Assembly (NCBI RefSeq): GCF_001612885.1
Contig: NZ_BDBH01000011.1
Coordinates: 124,001 to 188,000, forward strand
Direction: 5' to 3'
Length of the DNA: 64,000 nt
Source of the DNA: Nocardia harenae NBRC 108248
Lineage (GTDB): Bacteria > Actinomycetota > Actinomycetes > Mycobacteriales > Mycobacteriaceae
Made by a program: the position numbers and the translations under genes. Within the stretch, counting starts at the first letter, position 1. Each line of letters opens with the position of its first letter. This document shows, in pieces, positions 25,213 through 34,383 of the stretch. The notes under the pieces were generated by a model. That model was not told where the DNA came from and did no database searches. It worked only from the letters and a program-made list of their open reading frames with translations.

Positions 25213-27033
25213 ATGACCGACTGCGCACCCACGCAGACACCCGAGATCGACCTGCCCGCGCTGCGGGAGAAGTACCTCGCCGAACGCGACAAGCGGCTGC
25301 GCCCCGACGGCCAGGACCAGTACATCGTCACCGAGCAGGGTTTCGAGGAGTTCTACGAGGGCGACCCCTACACCACGGTCGTCCCGCGCGAGCCGATCAC
25401 CGACGAGATCGGCACCGCCGTGCTCGGCGGCGGCTGGGCCGGGCTGATCGCGGCCGCCCGGCTGGAGGAGGCCGGGGTCACCGACTTCCGGATCATCGAG
25501 TCGGCGGGCGATTTCGGCGGCGTGTGGTACTGGAACCGCTACCCCGGCATCCAGGTCGACACCGACAGCTACTCCTACCTGCCGCTGCTGGAGGAGACCG
25601 GCTACCTGCCGACCGAGAAGTACACGCACGGCGACGAGAACTTCGAGCACGCGCAGCGCATCGGCAAGCACTACAACCTGTACGAGCGCGCCATCTTCAG
25701 CACGCTGGTGAAATCGCTGGAGTGGAACGAGCGGGACAAGCGCTGGCACATCGGCACCAACCGCGGTGACGCCATCCGCGCCAGGCACGTCATCATGGCG
25801 CAGGGACCGTTCAACAAGCCCAAGCTCCCCGGCATCCCCGGCATCTCCGAGTTCACCGGGCACACCTTCCACAGCGCCCGCTGGGACTACGAGTACACCG
25901 GCGGCACCATGCACGGCGGGCTGGACGGCCTGCGGGGCAAGAGGGTCGCAGTGATCGGCACCGGGGCGAGCGGCGTGCAGGTGATTCCGCACATCGCGCA
26001 GTCCGCCGAGCACCTCTACGTCTTCCAGCGCACCCCGTCCTACGTGTACGACCGCGGCGACGTGCCCACCGATCCCGAATGGGCCGCCTCGCTGCAGCCG
26101 GGGTGGACCAGGGAGCGCAAGCGCAACTTCCACACCGCCGCCTTCGAGGCGTTCGCCCCCGGCCAGCCGGACCTGATCTGCGACGGCTGGACCGAGGTGG
26201 CGCGCAATCTGGAGGCGCACGTCACCGCCACCGACGCGTGGGCGACGCTGACCCCGGAGAAGTTCATGGAGCTCCGCGAGGTCGAGGACTACAAGGCCAT
26301 GGAGCGGGTGCGGCGGCGGGTCGACGAGATCGTGCGGGACCCGGCGACCGCCGAGGCGCTCAAGCCGTACTACCGGTTCCTCTGCAAGCGGCCGTGCTTC
26401 AGCGACGCCTACCTGCCGACCTTCAACCGGCCCAACGTCACCCTGGTCGACGTGGCCGAGACCAAGGGCGTCGAGCGGATCACCGCCAGGGGCGTGGTGG
26501 CGAACGGCGTCGAGCACGAGGTCGACTGCATCATCTTCGCCAGCGGCTTCGAGATCACCACCGACCTGGACCGGCGGCTCGCCATCGCGCCCTTCACCGG
26601 CCGCGACGGCGTCTCGCTCTACGAGCACTGGGCCGACGGGTTCAGCACGCTGCACGGCATCACCTCGCACAAATTCCCGAACGTCTTCTTCACCGGCTTC
26701 ACCCAGGGCGGCGTGACGGCGGCGGTGACCGAGATCTTCGACCAGCAGGCCAGGCACATCGCCTACATCCTGTCCACCGTCGGGCAGTCGGCCACCACGA
26801 TCGAGCCGACCGCCGACGCGGTGGCGGAGTGGGTGAGGACGGTCCGCGAGACCGCGGTGGACAACACCACCTTCCAGCGCGAGTGCACCCCCGGCTACTA
26901 CAACAACGAGGGCGAGAAGAACATCCGCTCGCACCTCGGCGAGCCGTACTGGCCCGGCTTCTACGCCTTCGAGGACGTGCTGCAGGCCTGGCGCGACACG
27001 GGCGAGCTGCCCGGGCTGGTCGTGGAGAAGTGA
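25213..27033 (+). CDS. Type I Baeyer-Villiger monooxygenase
   Basis: A 606-residue FAD/NADPH enzyme. The FAD Rossmann GGGWAG is at 72-77, the NADPH Rossmann GTGASG from about 249, and between them the fingerprint F214-x-G216-x3-H220-x3-W224 (FTGHTFHSARW). It inserts oxygen next to a carbonyl, turning cyclic ketones into lactones or ketones into esters. The N-terminal extension and length resemble the steroid/cyclopentadecanone-type group. AAGGA precedes the ATG. The SMP-30-like gene in the same operon could hydrolyse the product. Confidence 0.93.
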   Translation: MTDCAPTQTPEIDLPALREKYLAERDKRLRPDGQDQYIVTEQGFEEFYEGDPYTTVVPREPITDEIGTAVLGGGWAGLIAAARLEEAGVTDFRIIESAGDFGGVWYWNRYPGIQVDTDSYSYLPLLEETGYLPTEKYTHGDENFEHAQRIGKHYNLYERAIFSTLVKSLEWNERDKRWHIGTNRGDAIRARHVIMAQGPFNKPKLPGIPGISEFTGHTFHSARWDYEYTGGTMHGGLDGLRGKRVAVIGTGASGVQVIPHIAQSAEHLYVFQRTPSYVYDRGDVPTDPEWAASLQPGWTRERKRNFHTAAFEAFAPGQPDLICDGWTEVARNLEAHVTATDAWATLTPEKFMELREVEDYKAMERVRRRVDEIVRDPATAEALKPYYRFLCKRPCFSDAYLPTFNRPNVTLVDVAETKGVERITARGVVANGVEHEVDCIIFASGFEITTDLDRRLAIAPFTGRDGVSLYEHWADGFSTLHGITSHKFPNVFFTGFTQGGVTAAVTEIFDQQARHIAYILSTVGQSATTIEPTADAVAEWVRTVRETAVDNTTFQRECTPGYYNNEGEKNIRSHLGEPYWPGFYAFEDVLQAWRDTGELPGLVVEK

Positions 27034-27076
27034 GCGCGGGTTCGCGCCACCTCGCGCCGACGGCGGGCGCGCGCCG

Positions 27077-28000
27077 ATGAGCGAACTGCGCTACGACGGG
27101 CGGGTCGCCGTGATCACCGGGGCCGGGCGCGGGCTCGGGCGCGAGTACGCCCTGCTGCTCGCCGCCCGTGGTGCCCAGGTCGTCGTCAACGACCTGGGCA
27201 GCAGCGTGCGCGGGGACGAAGTGCTCGGCAGCCCGGCCGCCGACGTGGTGGCCGAGATCGAGGCGGCTGGCGGCACCGCCGTCGCCTCCACCGCCTCGGT
27301 CGCCACCCCCGCGGGCGGGCAGGCCATCGTGGACACCGCGCTGGAGCGGTTCGGGCGGCTCGACATCCTGATCCACAACGCGGGCAATGTCCGCTACGGG
27401 TCGCTGCGGGAGATGCCCTACGAGGATTTCGAGGCGGTGCTGGACGTGCACCTGCGCGGCGCGTTCCACGTCGCGCGCGCCGCCTTCCCGGTGCTGGCCG
27501 ACGCCGGCTACGGGCGGGTGGTGCTCACCTCGTCCATCGGCGGGATCTACGGCAACAGGGGCGTCGCGAACTACGCGGCGGCCAAGGCAGGCGTGATCGG
27601 CCTCTCCAACGTGATCGCCCTCGAGGGCGCCGAAGCGGGGGTGACCAGCAATGTCATCGTCCCCGCCGCGGTCACCAGGCTGGCGGACGGGCTGGACACC
27701 TCCGCCTACCCGCCCATGGGCCCCGAGCTGACGGCACCCGCCGTCGGCTGGCTCGCGCACGAATCCTGCTCGGTCAGCGGTGAGATCTACGCCGCGGTGG
27801 CCGGGCGGGTGGCGCGGGTCTACATCGCCGAGACCACCGGGGTGTACCAGCCCGGATGGACGGTCGAGCAGGTCGGCGCACGCATCGACGAGATCCGGGA
27901 TACCGCGAACTCCTGGATCCTGCCCACCAGCACCGGGCACGTCGACCATCTGACGAGAAGTTTCGCGCTGGCCACGGAGGGTGCGCAGCATGTCGGTTAA
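27077..28000 (+). CDS. SDR of the MFE-2/17beta-HSD4-like group
   Basis: A 307-residue protein, longer than a classical SDR. It has TGAGRGLGREYA, the insert VVVNDLGSSVRGDE typical of multifunctional-enzyme-2-type hydroxyacyl-CoA dehydrogenases, NAGN, and Y-x3-K in NYAAAKAG. The C-terminal ~70 residues are an extension. The next gene begins before its stop. It probably oxidises a hydroxyacyl-CoA made by this operon. Confidence 0.9.
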   Translation: MSELRYDGRVAVITGAGRGLGREYALLLAARGAQVVVNDLGSSVRGDEVLGSPAADVVAEIEAAGGTAVASTASVATPAGGQAIVDTALERFGRLDILIHNAGNVRYGSLREMPYEDFEAVLDVHLRGAFHVARAAFPVLADAGYGRVVLTSSIGGIYGNRGVANYAAAKAGVIGLSNVIALEGAEAGVTSNVIVPAAVTRLADGLDTSAYPPMGPELTAPAVGWLAHESCSVSGEIYAAVAGRVARVYIAETTGVYQPGWTVEQVGARIDEIRDTANSWILPTSTGHVDHLTRSFALATEGAQHVG

Positions 28001-29696
28001 GGTCTACGAACGCATCATCCAGCTTTTCGAAGCCGAGGGAATCACCACCGTATTCGGGATTCCCGACCCCAATTTCGTGCACATGTTCCACCTCGCCGAG
28101 GAGCGGGGCTGGAACGTCATCGCGCCGCACCACGAGGAGACGGCCGGTTTCATGGCCGAGGCGGTCTCCCGGATGACCGGCAAAGCCGCGCTGTGCATCG
28201 GCACGCTCGGCCCCGGCATGGCCAATATGGCGGGCGCCATCCAGTGCGCCAAGGTGGAGAACTCGCCGGTCATCTTCCTCGGCGGGCAGCGCGCCCGGAT
28301 CACCGAGCAGCGGGTGCGCCGCGGCCGGATCCAGTTCGTCAAGCAGGCCGAGCTGATCGCGCCGTCGGTGAAGTACCACGCGAGCATCGAGTACGCCGAC
28401 CAGACCGACGAGATCATCCGCGAGGGGCTGCGCCGGGCGCTCACCGGCACCCCCGGCCCGGTCTACATCGAGTGGCCGAAGGCCATCATCCAGGAGGAGC
28501 TCGACGTCCCGGAGCCGTTGCCGCCGCACCGGTACCGGCTGGTCGGGCAGACCGCCGGCCAGGACCGGATCGACGAGGCGGCGGCGCTCATCCGTGCCGC
28601 GAAGCAGCCCGTCCTGATCGTCGGCCACGGCGTGCACACCACTCGCGCCGGGGAATCGGTGCGCGCGCTGGCCGAGGTCACCGCGGCGCCGGTGATCCAG
28701 ACCTCCGGCGGCACCTCGTTCATCGAGGGGCTGGAGGACCGCACCTTCGCCTACGGCTTCTCCGCCTCCGCGCTGGAGGCGGCGAGCGAGTCCGATCTGG
28801 TGGTCGCCATCGGCACCGAGCTCGGCGAGCCGGTGCACTACGGCGTCGGCAGGCACTGGGAGGCGGGCGACGCCGACCGCAGATGGATTCTGGTGGAACA
28901 GAATCCGGAGGCCATCGGGGTCAACCGCCCGATCGACGTCCCGCTCGTCGGCGATCTGCGCGCCATCGTCCCGCAGCTCGTGGCGGCGCTGAAGGACACC
29001 CCGCGCACCCCGACCCCGCAGCTGGCGGGCTGGATCGAGCAGGACGCCAAGCGGCTGGCCGAGCTGGCCGCCACCGCGCCGTCCGGGCAGAGCCCGGTGC
29101 ACCCCGCCCGGCTCATCGTCGAGGCCACCAAGGCCTTCCCCGCGGACGGCATCATGGTCCGCGACGGCGGCGCCACCACCATCTTCGGCTGGACCTACTC
29201 GCAGGCCAAGCCGCGCGACGTGATCTGGAACCAGAACTTCGGGCACCTCGGCACCGGGCTCCCCTACGCCATCGGCGCCTCGGTGGCCGAGGGCCGCAAG
29301 CGCCCGCTCATGCTGGTCACCGGCGACTCGTCGTTCCTGTTCCACATCGGCGAGCTGGAGACCGCGGCCCGGCTGAACCTGCCGCTGGTCTGCGTGGTGG
29401 CGGTGGATTACGCGTGGGGCCTCGAGGTCGGCGTCTACAAGGGGCTCTTCGGCCAGGGGTCGCTGGAGACCGGGACGCACTGGAGCTCCGACACCCGCTT
29501 CGACAAGATCGCGGAGGGCTTCGGCTGCTACGGCGAGTACGTGGACCGCGACGAGGACATCGCGCCCGCGATCGAGCGCGCCTACGCCAGCGGCAAGCCC
29601 GGCGTCATCCACGTGGTGGTGGACCCCAAGGCCAACTCCGAGGAGATGCCGAGCTACGCCGAGTTCCGCACCTGGTACGCGGAGGGGATGCAGTAG
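27990..29696 (+). CDS. Thiamine-diphosphate-dependent enzyme, atypical
   Basis: A 568-residue protein. ATG 27990 has CGGAGG 9 bp upstream and overlaps the SDR end by 11 bp. The N-terminal FGIPDPNF and catalytic Glu E49 (PHHEETAGFMAEA) match the acetolactate synthase/oxalyl-CoA decarboxylase/2-hydroxyacyl-CoA lyase superfamily. Odd: the metal motif is G445-D446-S-S rather than GDG, and its end reads V472-D473-Y474 where NN is usual. A C-C cleaving or decarboxylating role at the end of the pathway is plausible; the substrate is unknown. Confidence 0.85.
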   Translation: MSVKVYERIIQLFEAEGITTVFGIPDPNFVHMFHLAEERGWNVIAPHHEETAGFMAEAVSRMTGKAALCIGTLGPGMANMAGAIQCAKVENSPVIFLGGQRARITEQRVRRGRIQFVKQAELIAPSVKYHASIEYADQTDEIIREGLRRALTGTPGPVYIEWPKAIIQEELDVPEPLPPHRYRLVGQTAGQDRIDEAAALIRAAKQPVLIVGHGVHTTRAGESVRALAEVTAAPVIQTSGGTSFIEGLEDRTFAYGFSASALEAASESDLVVAIGTELGEPVHYGVGRHWEAGDADRRWILVEQNPEAIGVNRPIDVPLVGDLRAIVPQLVAALKDTPRTPTPQLAGWIEQDAKRLAELAATAPSGQSPVHPARLIVEATKAFPADGIMVRDGGATTIFGWTYSQAKPRDVIWNQNFGHLGTGLPYAIGASVAEGRKRPLMLVTGDSSFLFHIGELETAARLNLPLVCVVAVDYAWGLEVGVYKGLFGQGSLETGTHWSSDTRFDKIAEGFGCYGEYVDRDEDIAPAIERAYASGKPGVIHVVVDPKANSEEMPSYAEFRTWYAEGMQ

Positions 29697-29705
29697 TCAC
29701 GCGCA

Positions 29706-29743
29706 CGGCGGGCAGGCTCGCGCTCGGGCTCGGCCGCCCGCCG
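29706..29743. terminator. Hairpin between convergent operons
   Basis: CGGCGGGC (29706-29713) and GCCCGCCG (29736-29743) are exact complements around a 22-base loop, just after the thiamine-enzyme stop and before the convergent permease stop. Confidence 0.4.
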
Positions 29744-29774
29744 CGCCGGCGGCGTTCGCGCCACCGGCCCGGAG

Positions 29775-30536
29775 TCAGCCTCGAATTCGCCGGACGAAGA
29801 GCGCCGCCGCGGCGACGTACCCGGCGGCGGCGAGCCCCGCGCACCACAGCACGGCGGGCAGCACGGCCCCGCCCGCCCCGGTCAGCGCCCCGCGGAGGGC
29901 GCCGAGGACGGGCGTGGCCGGTTGATTGTCGGCGAACCCCCGCAACCACGGCGGCATACTCTCGGTGCGCACGAAGGCACTGCTCACGTACGGCACGAAC
30001 ATGATGGCGTAGGTGAACCCACCCGCCGCCTCGGGTGTGCGCGCGAGCAACCCCATCGCCACCGCGATCCAGGTGACGGCGAGCACGAGCAGCAGCACGA
30101 CGCAGGCGGCGGTGACAACGCCGGGAAGCCGGGCGGTGGTGCGGAATCCGAGCGCGAAGGCGACGCCGAAGACCACCGCGACCACGCCGAGATTGCGCAC
30201 CACCCCCTCCAGCACATGCCCGGCGAGCAGCGCCTGCCGATAGATGGGCAGGGTGCGAAAACGGTCGACAGCGGCACCGCGCACGTCGGTGGCGACCCCG
30301 GTCGCGGTGATCGACGCACCGAACCCGGTGCAGAGCAACACGATTCCGGGCAGCACGTAGTCCAGGTACGGCATCCCGACCTGGATCGCCCCGCCGAACA
30401 CGTACACGAACAGCAGCATGAGCAGAATCGGCAGCAGCGCCGAGACCAGCAGCGTGTCCCGCCCGCGCACGGTCCGGCGCAGCGCGCGGCGGAACATGAC
30501 GAGCGAATCGGCGCACCCGGCCGCGAAGCGGTTCAC
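29775..30536 (-). CDS. ABC-2 type membrane permease
   Basis: A 253-residue integral membrane protein with about six hydrophobic segments (for example LLVSALLPILLMLLFVYVF and VVTAACVVLLLVLAVTWIAV). It has the DrrB-like loop VATDVRGAAVDRFRTLPIYR. The GTG start overlaps the glycosyltransferase stop (GTGA). Odd: no ABC ATPase gene is adjacent on either side, so it must borrow one encoded elsewhere. The context suggests export of a glycosylated product (inference). Confidence 0.88.
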   Translation of the reverse strand: MNRFAAGCADSLVMFRRALRRTVRGRDTLLVSALLPILLMLLFVYVFGGAIQVGMPYLDYVLPGIVLLCTGFGASITATGVATDVRGAAVDRFRTLPIYRQALLAGHVLEGVVRNLGVVAVVFGVAFALGFRTTARLPGVVTAACVVLLLVLAVTWIAVAMGLLARTPEAAGGFTYAIMFVPYVSSAFVRTESMPPWLRGFADNQPATPVLGALRGALTGAGGAVLPAVLWCAGLAAAGYVAAAALFVRRIRG

Positions 30537-31813
30537 CGAGCGGCGGCCTCGACCAGGTCGGCGGCGCGCTCGGCGGCATCGGAGCGCTCCGCCAGCCGCC
30601 CGGCCAGCTCGCGGGTGCGCGCCACCGTCTCCGGCTGGAGCAGGGTGCGCACGCCCGCGGTGAGCCGGTCGGCGTCGAGCTTCGCGAAGGGCAGGTGCAC
30701 CCCGACCCCGAGCCGCTCCACCTGCCCGCCCCACATGGGCTGGTCGAAGGAGACCGAGCAGACCAGGGTCGGCAGCCCGGCGCGCAGGCTCTCGAAGGTG
30801 GTGCCGATCCCGCCGTGGTGCACGGCCGCCGCGCACCTCGGGAAGACGATGTCGTGCGCGAGCGGCCCGACCACCCGCACCCGCTCGCCGGACTCCGCCT
30901 CGGCGGCGTCCAGATCGCTCCACCCCGCGCTCACCAGCGCGCGCCTGCCGAGCCGCTCGCTCACCTCGGTGACCATGGCGAGCACCTGGCTGGTGTCCCG
31001 GATGGGCATGCTGCCGAAGCCGAAGTACACCGGCGGCTCGCCGGCGTCGATCCAGCTCAGCAGCTCGGTGTGGTCGTCGGCGAGCTCGCCGATCGCCTCG
31101 CGGGCCGCGCGCGGCAGCGCCAGGAACCCGACCAGCGGGCGCCGGGAGCCCCAGTCCTCGGCCAGCCCGGGCACCAGCGCGGGGTCGTAGATCTGCACCT
31201 CGGGGACGCCGCGCTCGGCGCACATGGCGGCCGGGCTGCTGGTGGTCCTGCGCAGCCCGAGCTCGCCGCGCAGCTGGTTGAGGTAGCGCAGGAACACCAC
31301 CCGCCGCAGGTTCTCCGCCACCGACCAGGTGGCCCGGTTCACCGCGGCGGGCGGCCGCCAGTGCGGCGGCAGCGCGCCGGGGAACGGGTAGGCGCCGGTC
31401 TTGCGGCCGGGGAAGCCGTGCAGGGTCACGAGCGCGGCGCCCGACGCCTCGGCGACCGAGACCGCCCTGTCCTCGGTGAGCAGCGTGGAGACGATCACCT
31501 CGGCGCCCGCGCAGACCTCGATGACCTCGCGGTTCATCCGCTCGGCGTACTCTGCCATCTGCTTGCCGACCAGCTGCATGAGCCGCAGGCTGCTGCCCGC
31601 GGCGAGCGCCCGCTGCCCCTCCTCGGAGGAGTAGAGCTGCTGCACGTCCGGCCCGCAGGGCTGGGCCCGCAACCCGGTGCCCGCGGTGAAGTCGACGAGG
31701 TTGGGCGGGGCACCGACGATCACGTCGTGGCCGCGGTCGCGCAGCGTCAGCCCGAGCGCGACGGCGGGCTGCACGTCACCTCTGGTCCCGGTCAACGGAA
31801 TTGCGATCTTCAC
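30533..31813 (-). CDS. GT1 glycosyltransferase (UGT/MGT type)
   Basis: A 426-residue GT-B enzyme. The N-terminus LTGTRGDVQPAVALGLTLRD and the donor-binding signature VHHGGIGTTFESLRAG (from about residue 331) followed by SFDQPMWG are those of natural-product and sterol glycosyltransferases. It transfers a sugar from an NDP-sugar to a lipophilic acceptor. It diverges, across 26 bp, from the glycosyltransferase-P450 fusion and is coupled to an ABC-2 permease. Sugar and acceptor are unknown. Confidence 0.92.
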   Translation of the reverse strand: MKIAIPLTGTRGDVQPAVALGLTLRDRGHDVIVGAPPNLVDFTAGTGLRAQPCGPDVQQLYSSEEGQRALAAGSSLRLMQLVGKQMAEYAERMNREVIEVCAGAEVIVSTLLTEDRAVSVAEASGAALVTLHGFPGRKTGAYPFPGALPPHWRPPAAVNRATWSVAENLRRVVFLRYLNQLRGELGLRRTTSSPAAMCAERGVPEVQIYDPALVPGLAEDWGSRRPLVGFLALPRAAREAIGELADDHTELLSWIDAGEPPVYFGFGSMPIRDTSQVLAMVTEVSERLGRRALVSAGWSDLDAAEAESGERVRVVGPLAHDIVFPRCAAAVHHGGIGTTFESLRAGLPTLVCSVSFDQPMWGGQVERLGVGVHLPFAKLDADRLTAGVRTLLQPETVARTRELAGRLAERSDAAERAADLVEAAAR

Positions 31814-31839
31814 ACCAGCTCCCTCACTACCGTGGCCGT

Positions 31840-34383
31840 ATGCACATCGCGCTGTTCACCGATTTCCACCCCGGAACCGTCGGCGGCATCCAGACCTCGG
31901 TCGCCGCCCAGTACCGCGGTGCTCGGCGGCTCGGGCACCGCGTCACGGTATTCACCGCGCCCGGTGCGGAATCTACCGAATCGGACCCGGAGCTCGTGGT
32001 TCTTTCGCCGGTGCGTGCGCTCTCGGTCAACGGTTTCGCCACCGTGTTGCCGACCAGGCGAAACGCGCGGCTCATCGACGCGGTCCTCGCCGAGCGCGGA
32101 CCGGTCGACATCGTGCACACCCAGACCACCTACGGGGTCGCCGTCGCCGGGGTGCTCGCGGCGCGGCGGCACGGCCTCCCGCTGGTGCAGACGATCCACA
32201 GCCGGGACGATGTCTTCATCCAGCACACCTCGCCCGCACCGTATCCGGCGGCGCTGGCCATGCGGGCGCTGCACAACAGCGTGCTGCCGCACCGCGGGCG
32301 GATGCCGCGCAATCCCGAATCGCGCGCGGCCAGGCACGCGTGGCACACCATGATCGCGCAGGCGCAGGCGGCGGATGCGGTGATCGTGCCGTCCGCGCAC
32401 TTCGCCGAGCGGTTGCGGGCGCACGGGTTCGGGGGGGCGCTGCACGTGATCTCGAACGGGGTCGACGACGACCTGCTCGACGAGCTGCCCGCTGCGCAGC
32501 GTGACGGGTCCGGGCCGCTGCGGGTGCTGTGGTGCGCCCGGCTCTCCGCGGAGAAACGCCCCCTGGCCGCGATCGAGGCCGTCCTCCGGGTCCCCGATGC
32601 CGTACTCGACGTCTACGGCGACGGCGACCAGGCGGCGCCCGCCCGCGACCTCGCAAACGGGGACCCGAGAATCCGCTTCCACGGCGCCCGCTCGCAGCGC
32701 GACTGCCTGCGCGCCATGCGCGAGCACGACGTCCTCCTCTTTCCCTCGCTCGGCTTCGATACCCAGGGCATGGCCCTGCTGGAGGCCGCGGCGGCCGGGC
32801 TGCCGGTGGTGTACTGCGACCCCGCGCTGAGTGAATCGGTGCCCGCGGGCGGCGGCATCCTGACCGGCCCCGACCCCGGCGCCATCGCCACCGCCCTCCG
32901 CGCGCTCGCGGCATCCCCCGCCGAGCTGCGAACCCTGCGCGAAGCCGGCACCGAAACCGCCTTCCCCGCCCGCCAATCCGTGCTCAGCGCCGAGATCGCC
33001 GCCCTCTACACCGACCTGATCACCGCCCCGCCGCACACCCGCATGCCGAGCACCCCCGACGAAGTCCCCACCGCCCCCGGCAGACTCCCGCTCCTCGGCC
33101 ACAGCATCGCGGCGCTCCGCGACAGCCTCGCCTTCGTGAGCTCGCTGGCCGCGGTGGGCCCGGTGGTGCGCGTCTACCTCGGCCCGCGCCCCGCCTACGT
33201 CCTCACCACGCCCGAGCTCATCCGCCAGGTCGGCTTCGGCACCGCGGGCGACTTCCACCGCGACGACCTGCGCGCCGCCATGCACGAGGTGGTCCGCGGC
33301 GCCTCCAACGTGCTCACCGGCACCCCGCACGAACTGCGCCGCCGCATGATCGCCCCGGCCCTGCGCCAGCGCCGCCTCCAGGATTACGCCGCGATCACCG
33401 CCCGCCTCGCCGACGACTGGGCCGCGGCGCTGCCCACCTCGGTGAACCTCATGGAATCGGCGCACGCCCTCGTCCTCGACACCATCTCCGCCACCCTCTT
33501 CACCGCCGACTTCGGCGCCGCCGCCGAGGCCGAGGTGCGCCGCACCATCCCCTGGCTGCTGGCCAGGGTGGTGCAGCGCGCCGCGCTGCCCGGCGCCGTG
33601 AACCGGGCCCGGTTCCTCGCCGACCGGACGTTCGCCCGCAGGGCGGCGGCGCTGCGCGGCGAGATCGGGGCGGTGGTGCGCGCCTACCGCGCGGACGGCC
33701 GCGACCACCGCGACGTGCTCTCCGCGCTCATCGGCCACGTGGACCCGGAGACCGGCGCCACGCTCGGCGACGAGGAGATCGTGGACGAGCTCATCCTCAT
33801 GCTGGCGGCGGGCGTCGGCTCCACCGCCTCCATCCTGGCCTGGGTCTGGTACGAGACGCTGCGTGCCCCGGAGATCGCGAAAGCCGTTCGCGCCGAACTG
33901 GATACCGAGGTCGGCGCGGGCCCGGTCGAGCCGGACCATCTCTACCGGCTGCCCTACCTGCGCCGGGTGATCCTGGAGACGCTGCGGCACTGGGGGCCGT
34001 GGGTGAGCACGCAGAACGCCGACGGCCCGGTCACCTTCGACGGCCTCACCCTGCCGGACGGCGCGGTCATCGTCTACAGCCCCTACCAGGTGCACCACGA
34101 CCCGAGGCACTACCCCGACCCCGAGCGCTTCGACCCCGAGCGCTGGGCCCCGGAGCGCGTGGACGGCATCGACCGCAAGGCGGTGCTCCCCTTCGGCGTC
34201 GGCGCCAGGCACTGCCCCGGAAACAACTTCGCGCTGCTCACCATCACCCTCGCCACCGCTGCGCTCTTCTCGCACTGGAATCCGATGCTGGAGCGTGGTT
34301 TCCGGGCGCGGCCGTCCAGCGGTGACTTCGTCGCGGCACCGTCGCGGCTGCCGGTTACGCTCCGACCGCGCCCTGGGCGATGA
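31840..34383 (+). CDS. GT4 glycosyltransferase fused to cytochrome P450
   Basis: An 847-residue single chain. Residues 1-~385 are a GT-B family 4 enzyme: FHPGTVGGIQTS, VHTQTTYG, ISNGVDDD and DTQGMALLEAAAAGLPVV. Residues ~395-847 are a P450: ExxR at E713/R716, and the haem loop FGVGARHCPG with C792. The I-helix reads A657-G-V-G-S-T where AGxET/DT is normal, so the acid-alcohol pair is altered. No stop or frameshift separates the halves. The 3' end overlaps the convergent UbiA gene by 29 bp. It probably tailors the cluster's product by sugar transfer plus oxidation. Confidence 0.9.
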   Translation: MHIALFTDFHPGTVGGIQTSVAAQYRGARRLGHRVTVFTAPGAESTESDPELVVLSPVRALSVNGFATVLPTRRNARLIDAVLAERGPVDIVHTQTTYGVAVAGVLAARRHGLPLVQTIHSRDDVFIQHTSPAPYPAALAMRALHNSVLPHRGRMPRNPESRAARHAWHTMIAQAQAADAVIVPSAHFAERLRAHGFGGALHVISNGVDDDLLDELPAAQRDGSGPLRVLWCARLSAEKRPLAAIEAVLRVPDAVLDVYGDGDQAAPARDLANGDPRIRFHGARSQRDCLRAMREHDVLLFPSLGFDTQGMALLEAAAAGLPVVYCDPALSESVPAGGGILTGPDPGAIATALRALAASPAELRTLREAGTETAFPARQSVLSAEIAALYTDLITAPPHTRMPSTPDEVPTAPGRLPLLGHSIAALRDSLAFVSSLAAVGPVVRVYLGPRPAYVLTTPELIRQVGFGTAGDFHRDDLRAAMHEVVRGASNVLTGTPHELRRRMIAPALRQRRLQDYAAITARLADDWAAALPTSVNLMESAHALVLDTISATLFTADFGAAAEAEVRRTIPWLLARVVQRAALPGAVNRARFLADRTFARRAAALRGEIGAVVRAYRADGRDHRDVLSALIGHVDPETGATLGDEEIVDELILMLAAGVGSTASILAWVWYETLRAPEIAKAVRAELDTEVGAGPVEPDHLYRLPYLRRVILETLRHWGPWVSTQNADGPVTFDGLTLPDGAVIVYSPYQVHHDPRHYPDPERFDPERWAPERVDGIDRKAVLPFGVGARHCPGNNFALLTITLATAALFSHWNPMLERGFRARPSSGDFVAAPSRLPVTLRPRPGR

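Noticed and set aside
29697-31813. An ABC ATPase partner for the ABC-2 permease
   Set aside because: No Walker A/signature pair is encoded on either strand beside it; the open frames there are antisense to the glycosyltransferase and permease.
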